In this document: positions 25,792 through 34,514 of the stretch, in pieces
How the letters are laid out: each line of letters opens with the position of its first letter
How positions within the stretch are numbered: position 1 is the stretch's first letter
Translations under genes and position numbers: made by a program
Notes under the pieces: model-generated
Database searches by the model: none
The model's input: the letters and a program-made list of their open reading frames with translations, nothing else
What the model was told of the DNA's origin: nothing
NCBI GenBank assembly: GCA_027484445.1
Contig: JAIXSY010000020.1
Span: 38,558 to 102,557, forward strand
Source: Verrucomicrobiaceae bacterium
GTDB taxonomy: Bacteria; Verrucomicrobiota; Verrucomicrobiia; Verrucomicrobiales; Verrucomicrobiaceae
DNA length: 64,000 nucleotides
Direction: 5' to 3'

Positions 25792-27105
25792 TTAGTTTAC
25801 GACGTTAGCCGACTCCAGAAGGCGAGGATCACGGCAAGGATAAAGGCTGTAGTTCGACAAACTACGAAGGAAAATAAATCCAAGTGTTCCAATGACTGCC
25901 AGCAAGGCAACTACATCCCCAATCCAGGCCCCTGGCACTACAACACCAATCCCAAGAGAAGGACCACGTTCAGGAATAACATTCCAATAAAGGTCAACGA
26001 GATGCATGAATAAAACCCAAAGACAAATTCCAATCATGACCCCTGGTTTTTTCTTCCGTGCTTGAGACAACAATGCAAGGAAAGGAGCAACGAAGTGACC
26101 AACAACGATGAAAATAGATACCCACCTCCAACCTTCCGTGTTTCGGGTTAGATAGTATCTTGTTTCTTCAGTAATATTGGCGTACCAAATCAAAAAGTAT
26201 TGAGAGAAGGCGATGTATGCCCAGAACACGGTGAATGCGAATAAGAGCTTACCCATCAAATGATAGTGTTCTTCCGAAACAACTTTATTTAGATAACCCA
26301 AAGAACGTAGCCAAGTCACGAGCATGATGGTTACAGCCATGGAGGACCAAGCGCATCCAGCAAATATGTAAACGCCCCACATTGTGGAAAACCATGAGTA
26401 GTCGAGTGTTTGAATCCAATCGACTGCGGCGAAGGTAACTGTGAGCGCGAAAAAAAGCAGCCAAACGCAGGCAAATTGGCGAGCTTTGATCGTGTGCTTG
26501 ATATCTCCATCCACATCTTGACGGACAGACAAGCCCCTCAACTTGCTGGCAATGAACCACAAAACAAAGAAATAGAATGCAAAGCGCGTGTACCAACTGA
26601 ACCAGCCCGAAATATTCAGATATCCAAATTTAGATGTTAAAATGTGCAGATGGCTATTTTCCTCTGCCATGTGATGCAACGCTTCATAGACGGAAGTCCC
26701 CGCCTCATGAGCATGATGAGCAGCTTCCCTGTGATGATTCATCCACTCGTAAAGTGGTTTCTGGACCGCTGGGATGAGCAATGGGATGCACAAAATGGAA
26801 AGAGGAAGTATAAGATTTGCGAGCTGCTCCCATAAACGGCGAATAGCAACGCCCCAGCCAGAGTTGGAGGCATTGTGCAGCATCACCCAAAACACACCTC
26901 CACATACAATCGTGAAGGCGAAAAAGACTGCAAAAAGCCAGGAGTAAGCGAAGCTATCGGTCTCTTTAAAAAAAAGAACTCCAGAACCCGCGAGACCGAG
27001 AGCACCTAAACCACCCAGGGTGTTGATGAGTTTAGCGCCCCGACTTGGCTCAAACTTTTCTCCTCCCTGCGGGAGATCTTCAAATGTGACGTGGTGATGA
27101 CCCAT
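25792..27105 (-). CDS. actF: Alternative complex III membrane subunit ActF
   Basis: A 437-residue protein with about ten transmembrane helices. It matches the NrfD/PsrC-related ActF subunit of the quinol:electron-acceptor oxidoreductase ACIII. Recognisable parts are the N-terminal GLGALGLAGSGVLFF, the DWIQTLDYSWFSTMWGVYIFAG segment, AFSQYFLIWYANITEETRYY and the late helix with DLYWNVIPERG. ACIII oxidises menaquinol and passes electrons through its heme c subunits to cytochrome oxidase. ActF follows actE by 21 bases. The paralogous quinol-site subunit ActC is not in this window. Confidence 0.88.
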   Translation of the reverse strand: MGHHHVTFEDLPQGGEKFEPSRGAKLINTLGGLGALGLAGSGVLFFKETDSFAYSWLFAVFFAFTIVCGGVFWVMLHNASNSGWGVAIRRLWEQLANLILPLSILCIPLLIPAVQKPLYEWMNHHREAAHHAHEAGTSVYEALHHMAEENSHLHILTSKFGYLNISGWFSWYTRFAFYFFVLWFIASKLRGLSVRQDVDGDIKHTIKARQFACVWLLFFALTVTFAAVDWIQTLDYSWFSTMWGVYIFAGCAWSSMAVTIMLVTWLRSLGYLNKVVSEEHYHLMGKLLFAFTVFWAYIAFSQYFLIWYANITEETRYYLTRNTEGWRWVSIFIVVGHFVAPFLALLSQARKKKPGVMIGICLWVLFMHLVDLYWNVIPERGPSLGIGVVVPGAWIGDVVALLAVIGTLGFIFLRSLSNYSLYPCRDPRLLESANVVN

Positions 27106-27126
27106 TTTTGAAATAAATGTCGCAGG

Positions 27127-27792
27127 TTATTGAACAGTGACTTTGCCTTCCTGAGCCGCAACTTGCAGAGTGCGGATGTATGCCACGATCGCCCAACGAT
27201 CATGCACAGAGATGTTGGCACCATAGGAGCCCATTAGGCCTTTACCGTTAGTTATCACATCGAAAATGGCACCATCTGCTCGATAGGCTCCAGGATTGCT
27301 TGCATCAAGATTGCCTGGTTGATGGAAATTGAAGGCCGCAAGAATTCCATATTTGGAAGTGACTCCTTTGCCATTGCCGCTTTGTGCATGACACACAGCA
27401 CAGTAAATGTTGTACTGGCGTTCTCCTCTCTCTATCAACGATTTATCCACCTTGAGACCCTGCGGCAGCCCATCTCCATAATAATCACCAATTTTACCTG
27501 TATGGTAATAATCCACTCCGTTGGTAAATCCATAAGCCGCAGTGGCTGCTTCTATAGAGGCTGGTTTATCAGGAACCTGAAAACCCATTGGCACTGTGTT
27601 TTTAACAGGCATCCGAGCTGCGTGACCGTCAGCAAAAAATTCACTCTTCACCTGGAACTTCACCTTGGCTTGATGATCCATGTCAGGGAAGACTTCGATC
27701 GGTGGCAGTTCACTCTTGCTACCGCGTGTGCCGAAAGCCGCCACAATGATTGCGGCGACAAAGGCATAACTGAGGAAAAAGTATTTCAACAT
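27127..27792 (-). CDS. actE: Alternative complex III monoheme cytochrome c subunit ActE
   Basis: A 221-residue protein with an N-terminal hydrophobic segment (about 3-22), the ActE-type PPIEVFPDMDHQAKVK region and a cytochrome c domain with heme motif CAVCH in IYCAVCHAQSGNGKG. The C-terminal VHDRWAIVAYIRTLQVA helix is typical of the subunit. It carries one heme c that takes part in electron exit from ACIII. In known clusters it follows actA-actB-actC-actD; here it is the first gene of the operon, with 207 bases of non-coding DNA and an unrelated gene upstream. Confidence 0.88.
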   Translation of the reverse strand: MLKYFFLSYAFVAAIIVAAFGTRGSKSELPPIEVFPDMDHQAKVKFQVKSEFFADGHAARMPVKNTVPMGFQVPDKPASIEAATAAYGFTNGVDYYHTGKIGDYYGDGLPQGLKVDKSLIERGERQYNIYCAVCHAQSGNGKGVTSKYGILAAFNFHQPGNLDASNPGAYRADGAIFDVITNGKGLMGSYGANISVHDRWAIVAYIRTLQVAAQEGKVTVQ

Positions 27793-27818
27793 GGCGTGGC
27801 GGAGGAGCCGTTCAGGAG

Positions 27819-27838
27819 CTTGTGAAAAATTTCACAAG
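27819..27838. promoter_or_regulatory. CRP-type palindromic operator upstream of actE
   Basis: A perfect inverted repeat with 9-bp arms (CTTGTGAAA and TTTCACAAG) around two bases. It contains TTGTGA-N6-TCACAA, the E. coli CRP consensus form TGTGA-N6-TCACA. Its centre lies about 36 bases upstream of the actE ATG. That is close to the start codon, so it could act as a repressor site or as an activator site if the transcript is nearly leaderless. Which CRP/FNR-family protein binds is unknown. The remaining bases to 27999 show no other clear signal. Confidence 0.6.
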
Positions 27839-27999
27839 GAGCACAAGAGTAAAAACTTGGGCCGTGATTGCAAGGAGGATTTGCTTTTTTGTCCTTTGTT
27901 CAGGCACTTCCAGGAAAATTCAGGTAAGTCATTAACTACCAAGTGGACTTATTCACAGTCAAACACGGCTTCAGCGCTGCAAAAAGAAGCTCTTTGGCT

Positions 28000-30072
28000 C
28001 TAATCGAGCATCAATATTCTAAATAAATCGTGACGTTTGTCGGTCCACAACGGCACATTTTTCGGTTCTGGCTTCTCAGGAAGGTCAAGCATCACTTTCT
28101 GAATGAGTGCTTCATTTTGTGTCAACCACACATAGTCGGTTGCATCATGATCACCTTGTTCTTCGGTAATGATCCGTGTCATTTGCCAATTCATGTGTTT
28201 GGCCTGCTGCTGCACAACGGGGGCAAGGGCCAAGTAGCTATTTGTGATGTGGACGACCATCACCCCTTTAGATTTCATGTGGCGACGATAGATTTCAAAT
28301 GCCTCTCGGGTTAGCAAATGCACCGGAATGCTGTCCCCACTGAAGGCATCCAAGAGCAGCAGATCAAATTGCTGTGGTGCTTCGCGTTCTAGCATTAGCC
28401 GGGCATCACCCAAGACAGTCTCCACTTTTGCACCGCGTTTTTCTGCATCAGCTAAATATGTGAAATGCTTTCGTGCTAAGCGAGGAATCACAGGATTGAT
28501 TTCATAAAAACGCCACCTTTGACCAGGGCGCGCATAACAAGCAACTGTTCCAGCTCCCATTCCGACGACAGCGACATGGGCATCTTTTTTTTCAGACAAC
28601 TCTGCCAAAGCCCGGCCAATGCCCGTATCTGGCCCATAATAGGTTACCGGCTCTTCGCGATGGGCATCCGCCATGTTTTGCATGCCATGAATGATACCAC
28701 CATGCGTGAGTGTCCGATAAACACTTTCAAGTCCTGTATCGTAATCTTCATCGACATTTACCGCGCCGTAGAAGTTACGCGCACGCTCAAGACGATCATC
28801 AACCTTTAAAGTCGAGTCTGCCAAAAACAAAATCCCGAACGCACCTGACGCGGCCAAACCCGTGCAAAGCAGCAACCGAATCGCACGCGAACGAATTTTC
28901 CAGACCGAAACACACAAAACGAGGAGGGAGAGAACGAAAACAGCCATTAAAGCCAAAGGCCATTCCAGGTAGGTGGTAAAAACGCGAGGGGCTAGCTGGC
29001 TGACTAGCAGGCCACCGCAGGCACCTCCAGCAGACATGCATAAATAAAACGTGGTTAAATCTGAGTGTCTTGGCTTCAGACGCGCCAGCTCTGCATGGCA
29101 AACCAAGCAGCCCAAAAACATGGAACCGAATGACCAAGCTAAGTCATAAAGATAATTTGGCGTAGGATCCCAACTCCACGAAGATTGGTTAGCGATAAAC
29201 TTTTCCGAAGCGGTGATGCCAATCACTAGCAGAGCGACGATGCAGAAAAGAGGGCGCACATAGTAGCGCTCAGCTTCGAACGAAATGATGTAAGTGAGCA
29301 AATACAGACTGAGAGGAATCACCCACATGAAAGGAACCACAGCGACATCTTGACAGACATGATTCGTCGAGGCTAACAACAATGCGCTAGCCATCATCGG
29401 CAAAAGAACCCACAGCAAGCGACGCCATCCAGAGACCGCTTCAGTTTTGTCTCTTACAGAAAGGCCATCTGCCGTTTGAGAAGAACTGGCCTGCACTGCT
29501 TTGCCGCCTCTAGCCAGTAAAATCGAGAGGATAGCGAAAACGATGAAACCACCAGACCATATCCACGTTTGCTGAACCACATCAAGGTAAGGTTCAATCC
29601 CGATAGGATAAGTTAGGAGCGCGGCTAGGGAACCGAGGTTGGAGAGCGCATATAGCCTCCAGGGGGAACGGTCTGGAAATCGTCGATAAAACCAAACCTG
29701 AGTGAGTGGGCTCGTGCTCGAAAGAATGAAGTAAGGGAGCCCCACGGTGCCCAGCAGCAAAAGCAAGATCCTGAACGAAGGCTCCTCCAAACCAGATGGT
29801 TTCCAAAAATCTCCGGGCACGATGGGCAGAAAGGCCAGAGCGAGCAAAACCAGGCCTGCATGAATCCGCCTCTGAAGCACTGGCTGAAGCTTCACCACAG
29901 CATGTGCGTAGGCATAACCTGCAAAGAGAACGACCTGAAAAAAGAGCATGCAAGTCGTCCAGACTCCCGGACTGCCACCAAACCACGGCAAGATGAATTT
30001 GCTGATGACCGGCTGAACTTGAAAAAGCAAAAAAGCGCTGAGGAAACTCAGCCATAAAAAGAAGACATGCAT
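28000..30072 (-). CDS. Membrane protein with C-terminal spermidine-synthase-like methyltransferase fold
   Basis: A 690-residue protein. The first roughly 420 residues hold about eleven transmembrane helices (start MHVFFLWLSFLSAFLLFQVQPVISKFILPWFGGSPGVWTTC, typical of this family). The C-terminal 230 residues are a Rossmann domain of the SpeE type: VAVVGMGAGTVACYARPGQRWRFYEINPVI is the glycine-rich nucleotide site followed by an acidic residue, and LLLLDAFSGDSIPVHLLT is the typical DAFxGDxxPxHL segment. Such fused proteins are common in bacteria, and polyamine synthase activity is not established for them. The gene is leftward and ends about 207 bases before the actE start region. Confidence 0.82.
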   Translation of the reverse strand: MHVFFLWLSFLSAFLLFQVQPVISKFILPWFGGSPGVWTTCMLFFQVVLFAGYAYAHAVVKLQPVLQRRIHAGLVLLALAFLPIVPGDFWKPSGLEEPSFRILLLLLGTVGLPYFILSSTSPLTQVWFYRRFPDRSPWRLYALSNLGSLAALLTYPIGIEPYLDVVQQTWIWSGGFIVFAILSILLARGGKAVQASSSQTADGLSVRDKTEAVSGWRRLLWVLLPMMASALLLASTNHVCQDVAVVPFMWVIPLSLYLLTYIISFEAERYYVRPLFCIVALLVIGITASEKFIANQSSWSWDPTPNYLYDLAWSFGSMFLGCLVCHAELARLKPRHSDLTTFYLCMSAGGACGGLLVSQLAPRVFTTYLEWPLALMAVFVLSLLVLCVSVWKIRSRAIRLLLCTGLAASGAFGILFLADSTLKVDDRLERARNFYGAVNVDEDYDTGLESVYRTLTHGGIIHGMQNMADAHREEPVTYYGPDTGIGRALAELSEKKDAHVAVVGMGAGTVACYARPGQRWRFYEINPVIPRLARKHFTYLADAEKRGAKVETVLGDARLMLEREAPQQFDLLLLDAFSGDSIPVHLLTREAFEIYRRHMKSKGVMVVHITNSYLALAPVVQQQAKHMNWQMTRIITEEQGDHDATDYVWLTQNEALIQKVMLDLPEKPEPKNVPLWTDKRHDLFRILMLD

Positions 30073-30127
30073 GGTTCAACGCATAGCAACGAACGCCAAA
30101 GAAGTCATTTGCACAAGAAGCCGACTT

Positions 30128-30964
30128 TTATTGGAACCCAAGGTGATGCCTAACTTGCCTCGCGGACCAGCCTTGCTCTCTCAGACTCTTCAGCGAACGT
30201 GCTTCATCTCTTTTAGCTAGGCGCTTTCCATGTTCATTCATGATTAGCGAATGATGTTCCCACTCTGGAAGGGGCAATTCAAGGAGCTCAATCAGGAGTC
30301 GATGTAAGTGGGTCGCAGGCAGCAAATCCACACCACGGGTGACCAAGGTCACGCCTTGTCGAGCATCATCCATGACTACCGCCAGATGGTAAGCTGCAGC
30401 TGTGTCTTTTCTAGCCAGCACGACATCTCCATAGAGACTAGGATCTGCATGAAAATCGCCATGGGCACGATCTTTCCAGCTAAGTTTTACCTTCACTAAA
30501 GACGAGGCCTTTTTCACATCCAATCGCAGAGCATAAGCCTCTCCTGCTTGGCATCGTTGCTCGCGCTCCACTGGCTTGAGCTGCCTACACGTTCCTGGAT
30601 AAAGAGGCCCGTCAGGCCCCTGCGGCGCATACCCAGCGGAGAGGATTTCCTGTTGAATCTCACGCCTTGTGCAAAAGCACGGATAGATGACGCCGAGTTC
30701 CTGAAGCTTTGCCAAACCTTTCTGGTAGTGGTCCAGATGATCTGATTGGCGCAAAACTGGCTTTTCCCACGCTAATCCAAGCCAATCCAAATCTGTGAAA
30801 ATGCCTTCTTCATACTCAGCTCTGGAACGAGTCTGATCAATGTCCTCCAGCCGGACCAAGAATCTGCCCTGCTTCCCCGCTCGTTCGGCAGCAAAAAGCG
30901 CAGCGTAAGCATGTCCAAGATGCAAGAACCCGGTGGGACTGGGAGCGAAGCGCGTAGTCGTCAT
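30128..30964 (-). CDS. gluQ: Glutamyl-Q tRNA(Asp) synthetase
   Basis: A 278-residue protein starting MTTTRFAPSPTGFLHLGH. It is a shortened glutamyl-tRNA synthetase-like catalytic domain without an anticodon-binding domain. The HIGH-type motif is HLGH, the zinc site CFCTRRE...Y..C is present, and a KMSKS-like KRLAKRD occurs near the end. GluQ attaches glutamate to queuosine at position 34 of tRNA-Asp, so the cell is expected to make queuosine. The frame is open upstream to 31267, but only ATG 30964 starts the conserved fold; the extension overlaps the neighbouring OmpA-type gene. Confidence 0.9.
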   Translation of the reverse strand: MTTTRFAPSPTGFLHLGHAYAALFAAERAGKQGRFLVRLEDIDQTRSRAEYEEGIFTDLDWLGLAWEKPVLRQSDHLDHYQKGLAKLQELGVIYPCFCTRREIQQEILSAGYAPQGPDGPLYPGTCRQLKPVEREQRCQAGEAYALRLDVKKASSLVKVKLSWKDRAHGDFHADPSLYGDVVLARKDTAAAYHLAVVMDDARQGVTLVTRGVDLLPATHLHRLLIELLELPLPEWEHHSLIMNEHGKRLAKRDEARSLKSLREQGWSARQVRHHLGFQ

Positions 30965-31113
30965 CCTCGGCAAAATCGAGTGAAATGATCCTATAAATTG
31001 TAAGGCGTGAGGAATCGCGCCATAGACGTTTCTAAACAGACCGCAGGGAGGTGAAGAAGCATCCGTTTCTCCGACATCGAAAACTTCATCTCTAGATTGG
31101 GAGCTGATTGGCG

Positions 31114-32217
31114 TCAGCTTGACTTTCGCTGCCTGACTTTGATTTCGACACGCCGGTTTAAGCTTTGTTGCTCCACCGTGCCGCGTGGATCCACAAGTGG
31201 TTTGGATTTCCCCATTCCTGCTGCTTGGATGCGGTCTGTGCCCAGTCGCAGGGAATTTCGCAGCCACTCGACCACAGCATTGGCGCGTCGTAGCGAAAGA
31301 TCCAAATTGAATTCTTCACCGCCAAAGCTGTCGGTGTGGCCTTCCACGATAAAGAGACTGCCTGGGTTTTTTTGGATTAGAAAACCAAGCTTCATCAGGC
31401 TGAGTCGCGCACCTTCAGCAAGTTGATCACTTCCATATTCAAAAAGTAGATCCGTCGGCATCAGGATCGGAGCCGTGCTTCCTCCCATCTGGCCTCCTCC
31501 TCCGAGAAGGTCATCGAGATTGCTGAAGCCTTTGACACGTGTCGCTGCAGCATCTCCCGTGCCTTGCTTTTTCACTTCTCCCATGAGGTCAGCGCTGATG
31601 GCATCTGTTCCTGTTTTGGGTTCAAGAGCTCCGGCATCCAAAAGCATCTGTTTCTCAGAAACTGGCTTGGATAGCATATCACGTCTGACATTGGCCATCG
31701 CACTCGCCAGATCAGGAGTAGCCAAACTTGCGGTAGGGGCCAGGAGGGCTGCCATTTCATTCATGCGACTAGCCCCTGTGGATTTGCCCTCGCCTGGGTC
31801 ATTGGCCCTAATGAAATTGGTGACTTCTTTGACGTTCGGCGTCAGATCAATTTCTTGGTTTTCGGGCAGCATGGCGGCCTTGTCAAAGTTATCGAGATTA
31901 GGCTCGAAAGCTTTGATGTCAGGTTGATTCCCAGGAGCGATCATTTCTGGAATCTCCTGGATAGCCCGCTGATCTTGCAGCAGCCTTTGGTCGATTTTGA
32001 TTCTCTCAAGCGGCTTCTTTTTTTCGGGAACCTGCTGCCGAACAGAGCTGCCGAAGATCATGCCAATCTTGTCAAAGCTGACATAAAGTAAGCCATGAAA
32101 GCAAAAGGACAGGATGACGGCAAACATGACCCACCACTTGAGGCTCCAATCTTCGCGAGAGCGGAAAGCAGCACGTGGAGCACTGCTCCAAACAGTCGAT
32201 GGGGTTACCTGAGACAT
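31114..32217 (-). CDS. Inner-membrane-anchored protein with C-terminal OmpA peptidoglycan-binding domain
   Basis: A 367-residue protein starting MSQVTPSTVW. After about 30 residues a single transmembrane helix (about 31-50, WWVMFAVILSFCFHGLLYV) follows, without a cleavage site. A long low-complexity periplasmic region (50-250) contains a glycine run. The C-terminal 110 residues are an OmpA domain: LLFEYGSDQL, VEGHTDSFGGEEFNLDLSLRRANAVVEWL and AAGMGKSKPL, with the Asp and Arg residues that bind diaminopimelate. The layout (membrane anchor plus peptidoglycan-binding domain) recalls MotB-like or TonB-like proteins, but the helix does not look like the MotB channel helix. It is divergent from pgsA across 183 bp. 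Confidence 0.75.
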   Translation of the reverse strand: MSQVTPSTVWSSAPRAAFRSREDWSLKWWVMFAVILSFCFHGLLYVSFDKIGMIFGSSVRQQVPEKKKPLERIKIDQRLLQDQRAIQEIPEMIAPGNQPDIKAFEPNLDNFDKAAMLPENQEIDLTPNVKEVTNFIRANDPGEGKSTGASRMNEMAALLAPTASLATPDLASAMANVRRDMLSKPVSEKQMLLDAGALEPKTGTDAISADLMGEVKKQGTGDAAATRVKGFSNLDDLLGGGGQMGGSTAPILMPTDLLFEYGSDQLAEGARLSLMKLGFLIQKNPGSLFIVEGHTDSFGGEEFNLDLSLRRANAVVEWLRNSLRLGTDRIQAAGMGKSKPLVDPRGTVEQQSLNRRVEIKVRQRKSS

Positions 32218-32400
32218 AGAAAAGATTCCAATTCTGGAAATGAAAGGCAGACAACTATACCACGCCCCGCCGAGAGAGCATCTTCCAAGATCGGGAAAAG
32301 TCCCGTCAGCCCAGGATGGCTTTTTTGTCACTTCGAGCAGCGCCATTTGACAGAAGGCCGCCTTTCCCGCTAACACAGAGCAACCTATCACCGCTGAAGC

Positions 32401-32979
32401 ATGAACCTACCGAATAAGCTCACCGTAGCGCGCCTAGCCCTCACAGGCGTGTTTGTGGCGTGCTTTTACATCCCCTGGAGTCACGCCATGACATCTGCCT
32501 TGCTGGTCTTTGCCACGGCCTCCATCACCGACTACCTGGATGGCAGCATTGCTCGTGCGCGCAATCTGGTGACTAATTTCGGCAAGCTTTTTGACCCTCT
32601 TGCCGACAAGGTGCTTATCGCTGCTGCCTTCATCCTCTTGGTGGAAAGAACGGAAATGAAAGCCTGGATCGCTATCGCTATCTTGGGGCGGGAGTTCTTT
32701 GTCACGGGCATCCGCCTCATTGCCGCACAGAGAGGTGAAGTCTTGGCTGCTGAACGCCTGGGCAAACACAAGATGGCATGGCAGATCATCACGGTTTTGT
32801 TTTTCCTCCTCGGCGCTGCGTCTGAGGAAACGCTGTTCGGCTTTCTCAAACCATTGCTGGAGCCATCTCCCGCGCACTGGTGGGTCGGAGCGAGTCTCGT
32901 CGGCTTCACGACCTTGCTGACCGTGGTTTCTGGCTTCAGCTACTTCTGGAAAAACAGGCACCTCTTCGACGATGCCTGA
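32401..32979 (+). CDS. pgsA: CDP-diacylglycerol-glycerol-3-phosphate 3-phosphatidyltransferase
   Basis: A 192-residue membrane enzyme that makes phosphatidylglycerolphosphate, the first committed step to phosphatidylglycerol. The CDP-alcohol phosphotransferase signature DGx2ARx8Gx3Dx3D is complete: Asp47, Gly48, Ala51, Arg52, Gly61, Asp65 and Asp69. Several hydrophobic helices follow, and the N-terminus MNLPNKLTVARLALT is typical of PgsA. Its stop lies 12 bases from the stop of the convergent murA gene. Confidence 0.93.
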   Translation: MNLPNKLTVARLALTGVFVACFYIPWSHAMTSALLVFATASITDYLDGSIARARNLVTNFGKLFDPLADKVLIAAAFILLVERTEMKAWIAIAILGREFFVTGIRLIAAQRGEVLAAERLGKHKMAWQIITVLFFLLGAASEETLFGFLKPLLEPSPAHWWVGASLVGFTTLLTVVSGFSYFWKNRHLFDDA

Positions 32980-32991
32980 TGGACATGCCGA

Positions 32992-34257
32992 TCAATCCCT
33001 AACGCGTTCCAGTTGAGCCCCAAGGGATGCGAGCTTCTCATCCAGGTGCTCGTAGCCGCGATCGATATGATAAAGCCGATTGATCTCCGTGCGACCTTCG
33101 GCCACCAAGCCCGCCAGAACCAAGGCTGCGGATGCGCGCAGATCACTCGCCATGACCGGGGCTCCTTTCAGTTGAGCCCTGCCTCGAATCCGGGCCGTAG
33201 CTCCCTGTAGATCAATGTCAGCTCCCATGCGTTTCATTTCAGCCACATGCATGAAGCGTTGAGGGAAAATGGTTTCCGTGATCGTGCTGACATCATCAAT
33301 AATGCAGGCAAGGGCGCAAAACTGAGCCTGCATGTCAGTGGGAAATCCTGGATAACATAGGGTCGTCAGATCGAACCCTTTGGCCGATGGATTGGGGGCG
33401 ATGCTGATGCTGTCTTTGTTGATTTCGAGCAGAAAACCGCACTTCTTCAGCAACTCCGTCACAGCCTTCAAATGCTCAGGAATCACGCGACGGATGGTAA
33501 TGCCCTCTCCAATCATCGCACCTGCGCAGAGGAAGGTACCCGCCTCAATGCGATCTGGGATGACCGTGTGCTCCGCGCCATGCAATTCCTTGACCCCTTC
33601 AATGATGATTCGATTGGTCCCAGCACCCTCAATCTTGGCTCCCATCTTGATCAGGAAATTGGCCAAATCTTCAACTTCAGGCTCAGCAGCAGCACCTTCG
33701 ATCACTGTCGTTCCTTTGGCCAATACCGCCGCCATCATCACGTTGTCAGTGCCTAGCACGGTCGAACCATGCTTCCCCATCAGGTTGAGGTTCGATCCCT
33801 TGAAGGATTTTTTGGGGGCATTGACCCGAATGTCACCACCATCCACCTGGATCTCAGCACCCAATGCTTCCAGCCCTTTGAGGTGCAAATCCACGGGCCT
33901 GTCGCCAATGACACAGCCTCCAGGTAGGGAAACCGTGCATTTGCGCAAGCGACCTGTCAGCGGCCCCAGCACACAAATTGATGCACGCATTTTGCGAACC
34001 AAGTCATAGGGAGCGACAGATTTGATCTTCTCAGCCTTCACCACCACCACACCGCTTGCACGCTCGACTTCAGCCCCTAATTCACCCAAAATTCTGACCA
34101 TGTAATTCGTATCGCTCAGGTCAGGCACACGGCGAATGGTGCAGGTATCTTGGGTAAGCAAAGTCGCTGCCAAGATCGGCAAGGAAGAGTTCTTGCTTCC
34201 GCTAATGTTGACCCGGCCTTTCAAAGGTGCGCCGCCGTGAACGATAAGTTTTTCCAT
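32992..34257 (-). CDS. murA: UDP-N-acetylglucosamine 1-carboxyvinyltransferase
   Basis: A 421-residue EPSP-synthase-fold enzyme that transfers enolpyruvate from PEP to UDP-GlcNAc, the first committed step of peptidoglycan synthesis. The N-terminal MEKLIVHGGAPLKGRVNISGSKNSSLPILAA is characteristic. The fosfomycin-target cysteine is present at Cys115 in LPGGCVIGDRPVDLH, unlike the aspartate form in chlamydial relatives. The C-terminal region ends RGYEHLDEKLASLGA. ATG 34257 was chosen over an upstream extension that lacks similarity. Confidence 0.95.
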   Translation of the reverse strand: MEKLIVHGGAPLKGRVNISGSKNSSLPILAATLLTQDTCTIRRVPDLSDTNYMVRILGELGAEVERASGVVVVKAEKIKSVAPYDLVRKMRASICVLGPLTGRLRKCTVSLPGGCVIGDRPVDLHLKGLEALGAEIQVDGGDIRVNAPKKSFKGSNLNLMGKHGSTVLGTDNVMMAAVLAKGTTVIEGAAAEPEVEDLANFLIKMGAKIEGAGTNRIIIEGVKELHGAEHTVIPDRIEAGTFLCAGAMIGEGITIRRVIPEHLKAVTELLKKCGFLLEINKDSISIAPNPSAKGFDLTTLCYPGFPTDMQAQFCALACIIDDVSTITETIFPQRFMHVAEMKRMGADIDLQGATARIRGRAQLKGAPVMASDLRASAALVLAGLVAEGRTEINRLYHIDRGYEHLDEKLASLGAQLERVRD

Positions 34258-34302
34258 AATGACAGCCGTGGTCTTGGCCTCGCCTCCTGCTTGAGGCAAG
34301 CG

Positions 34303-34497
34303 CTAAAGCGAATGGTGAAAACTCCACCCATAGCGTTGCATGATCCACCGCTCGACGTTCCGCTTTGGTGGAATTCTGGACTGCTTCGGATCAGGCAGAA
34401 AATACCAAAAACTAGGTCTCCAAGAGCGGAAAAGCGCCTCTACAAGAAGCGGCATCTTCCATTTAGAACGCCATTCGAGTGCCGTATGAATGAGCAA
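34303..34497 (-). CDS. Short ORF of 64 residues, doubtful
   Basis: An open frame in the divergent gap between murA and the DUF1501 gene. The product is rich in Trp, Arg and Pro (LFRSWRPSFWYFLPDPKQSRIPPKRNVERWIMQRYGW), with no signal peptide or motif recognised. The tryptophan content is unusual for random frames, which is the only argument for it. Without it, 34258-34514 would be a 257-bp intergenic region. Confidence 0.25.
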   Translation of the reverse strand: MLIHTALEWRSKWKMPLLVEALFRSWRPSFWYFLPDPKQSRIPPKRNVERWIMQRYGWSFHHSL

Positions 34498-34514
34498 ATC
34501 TTGATTAAACCCTT

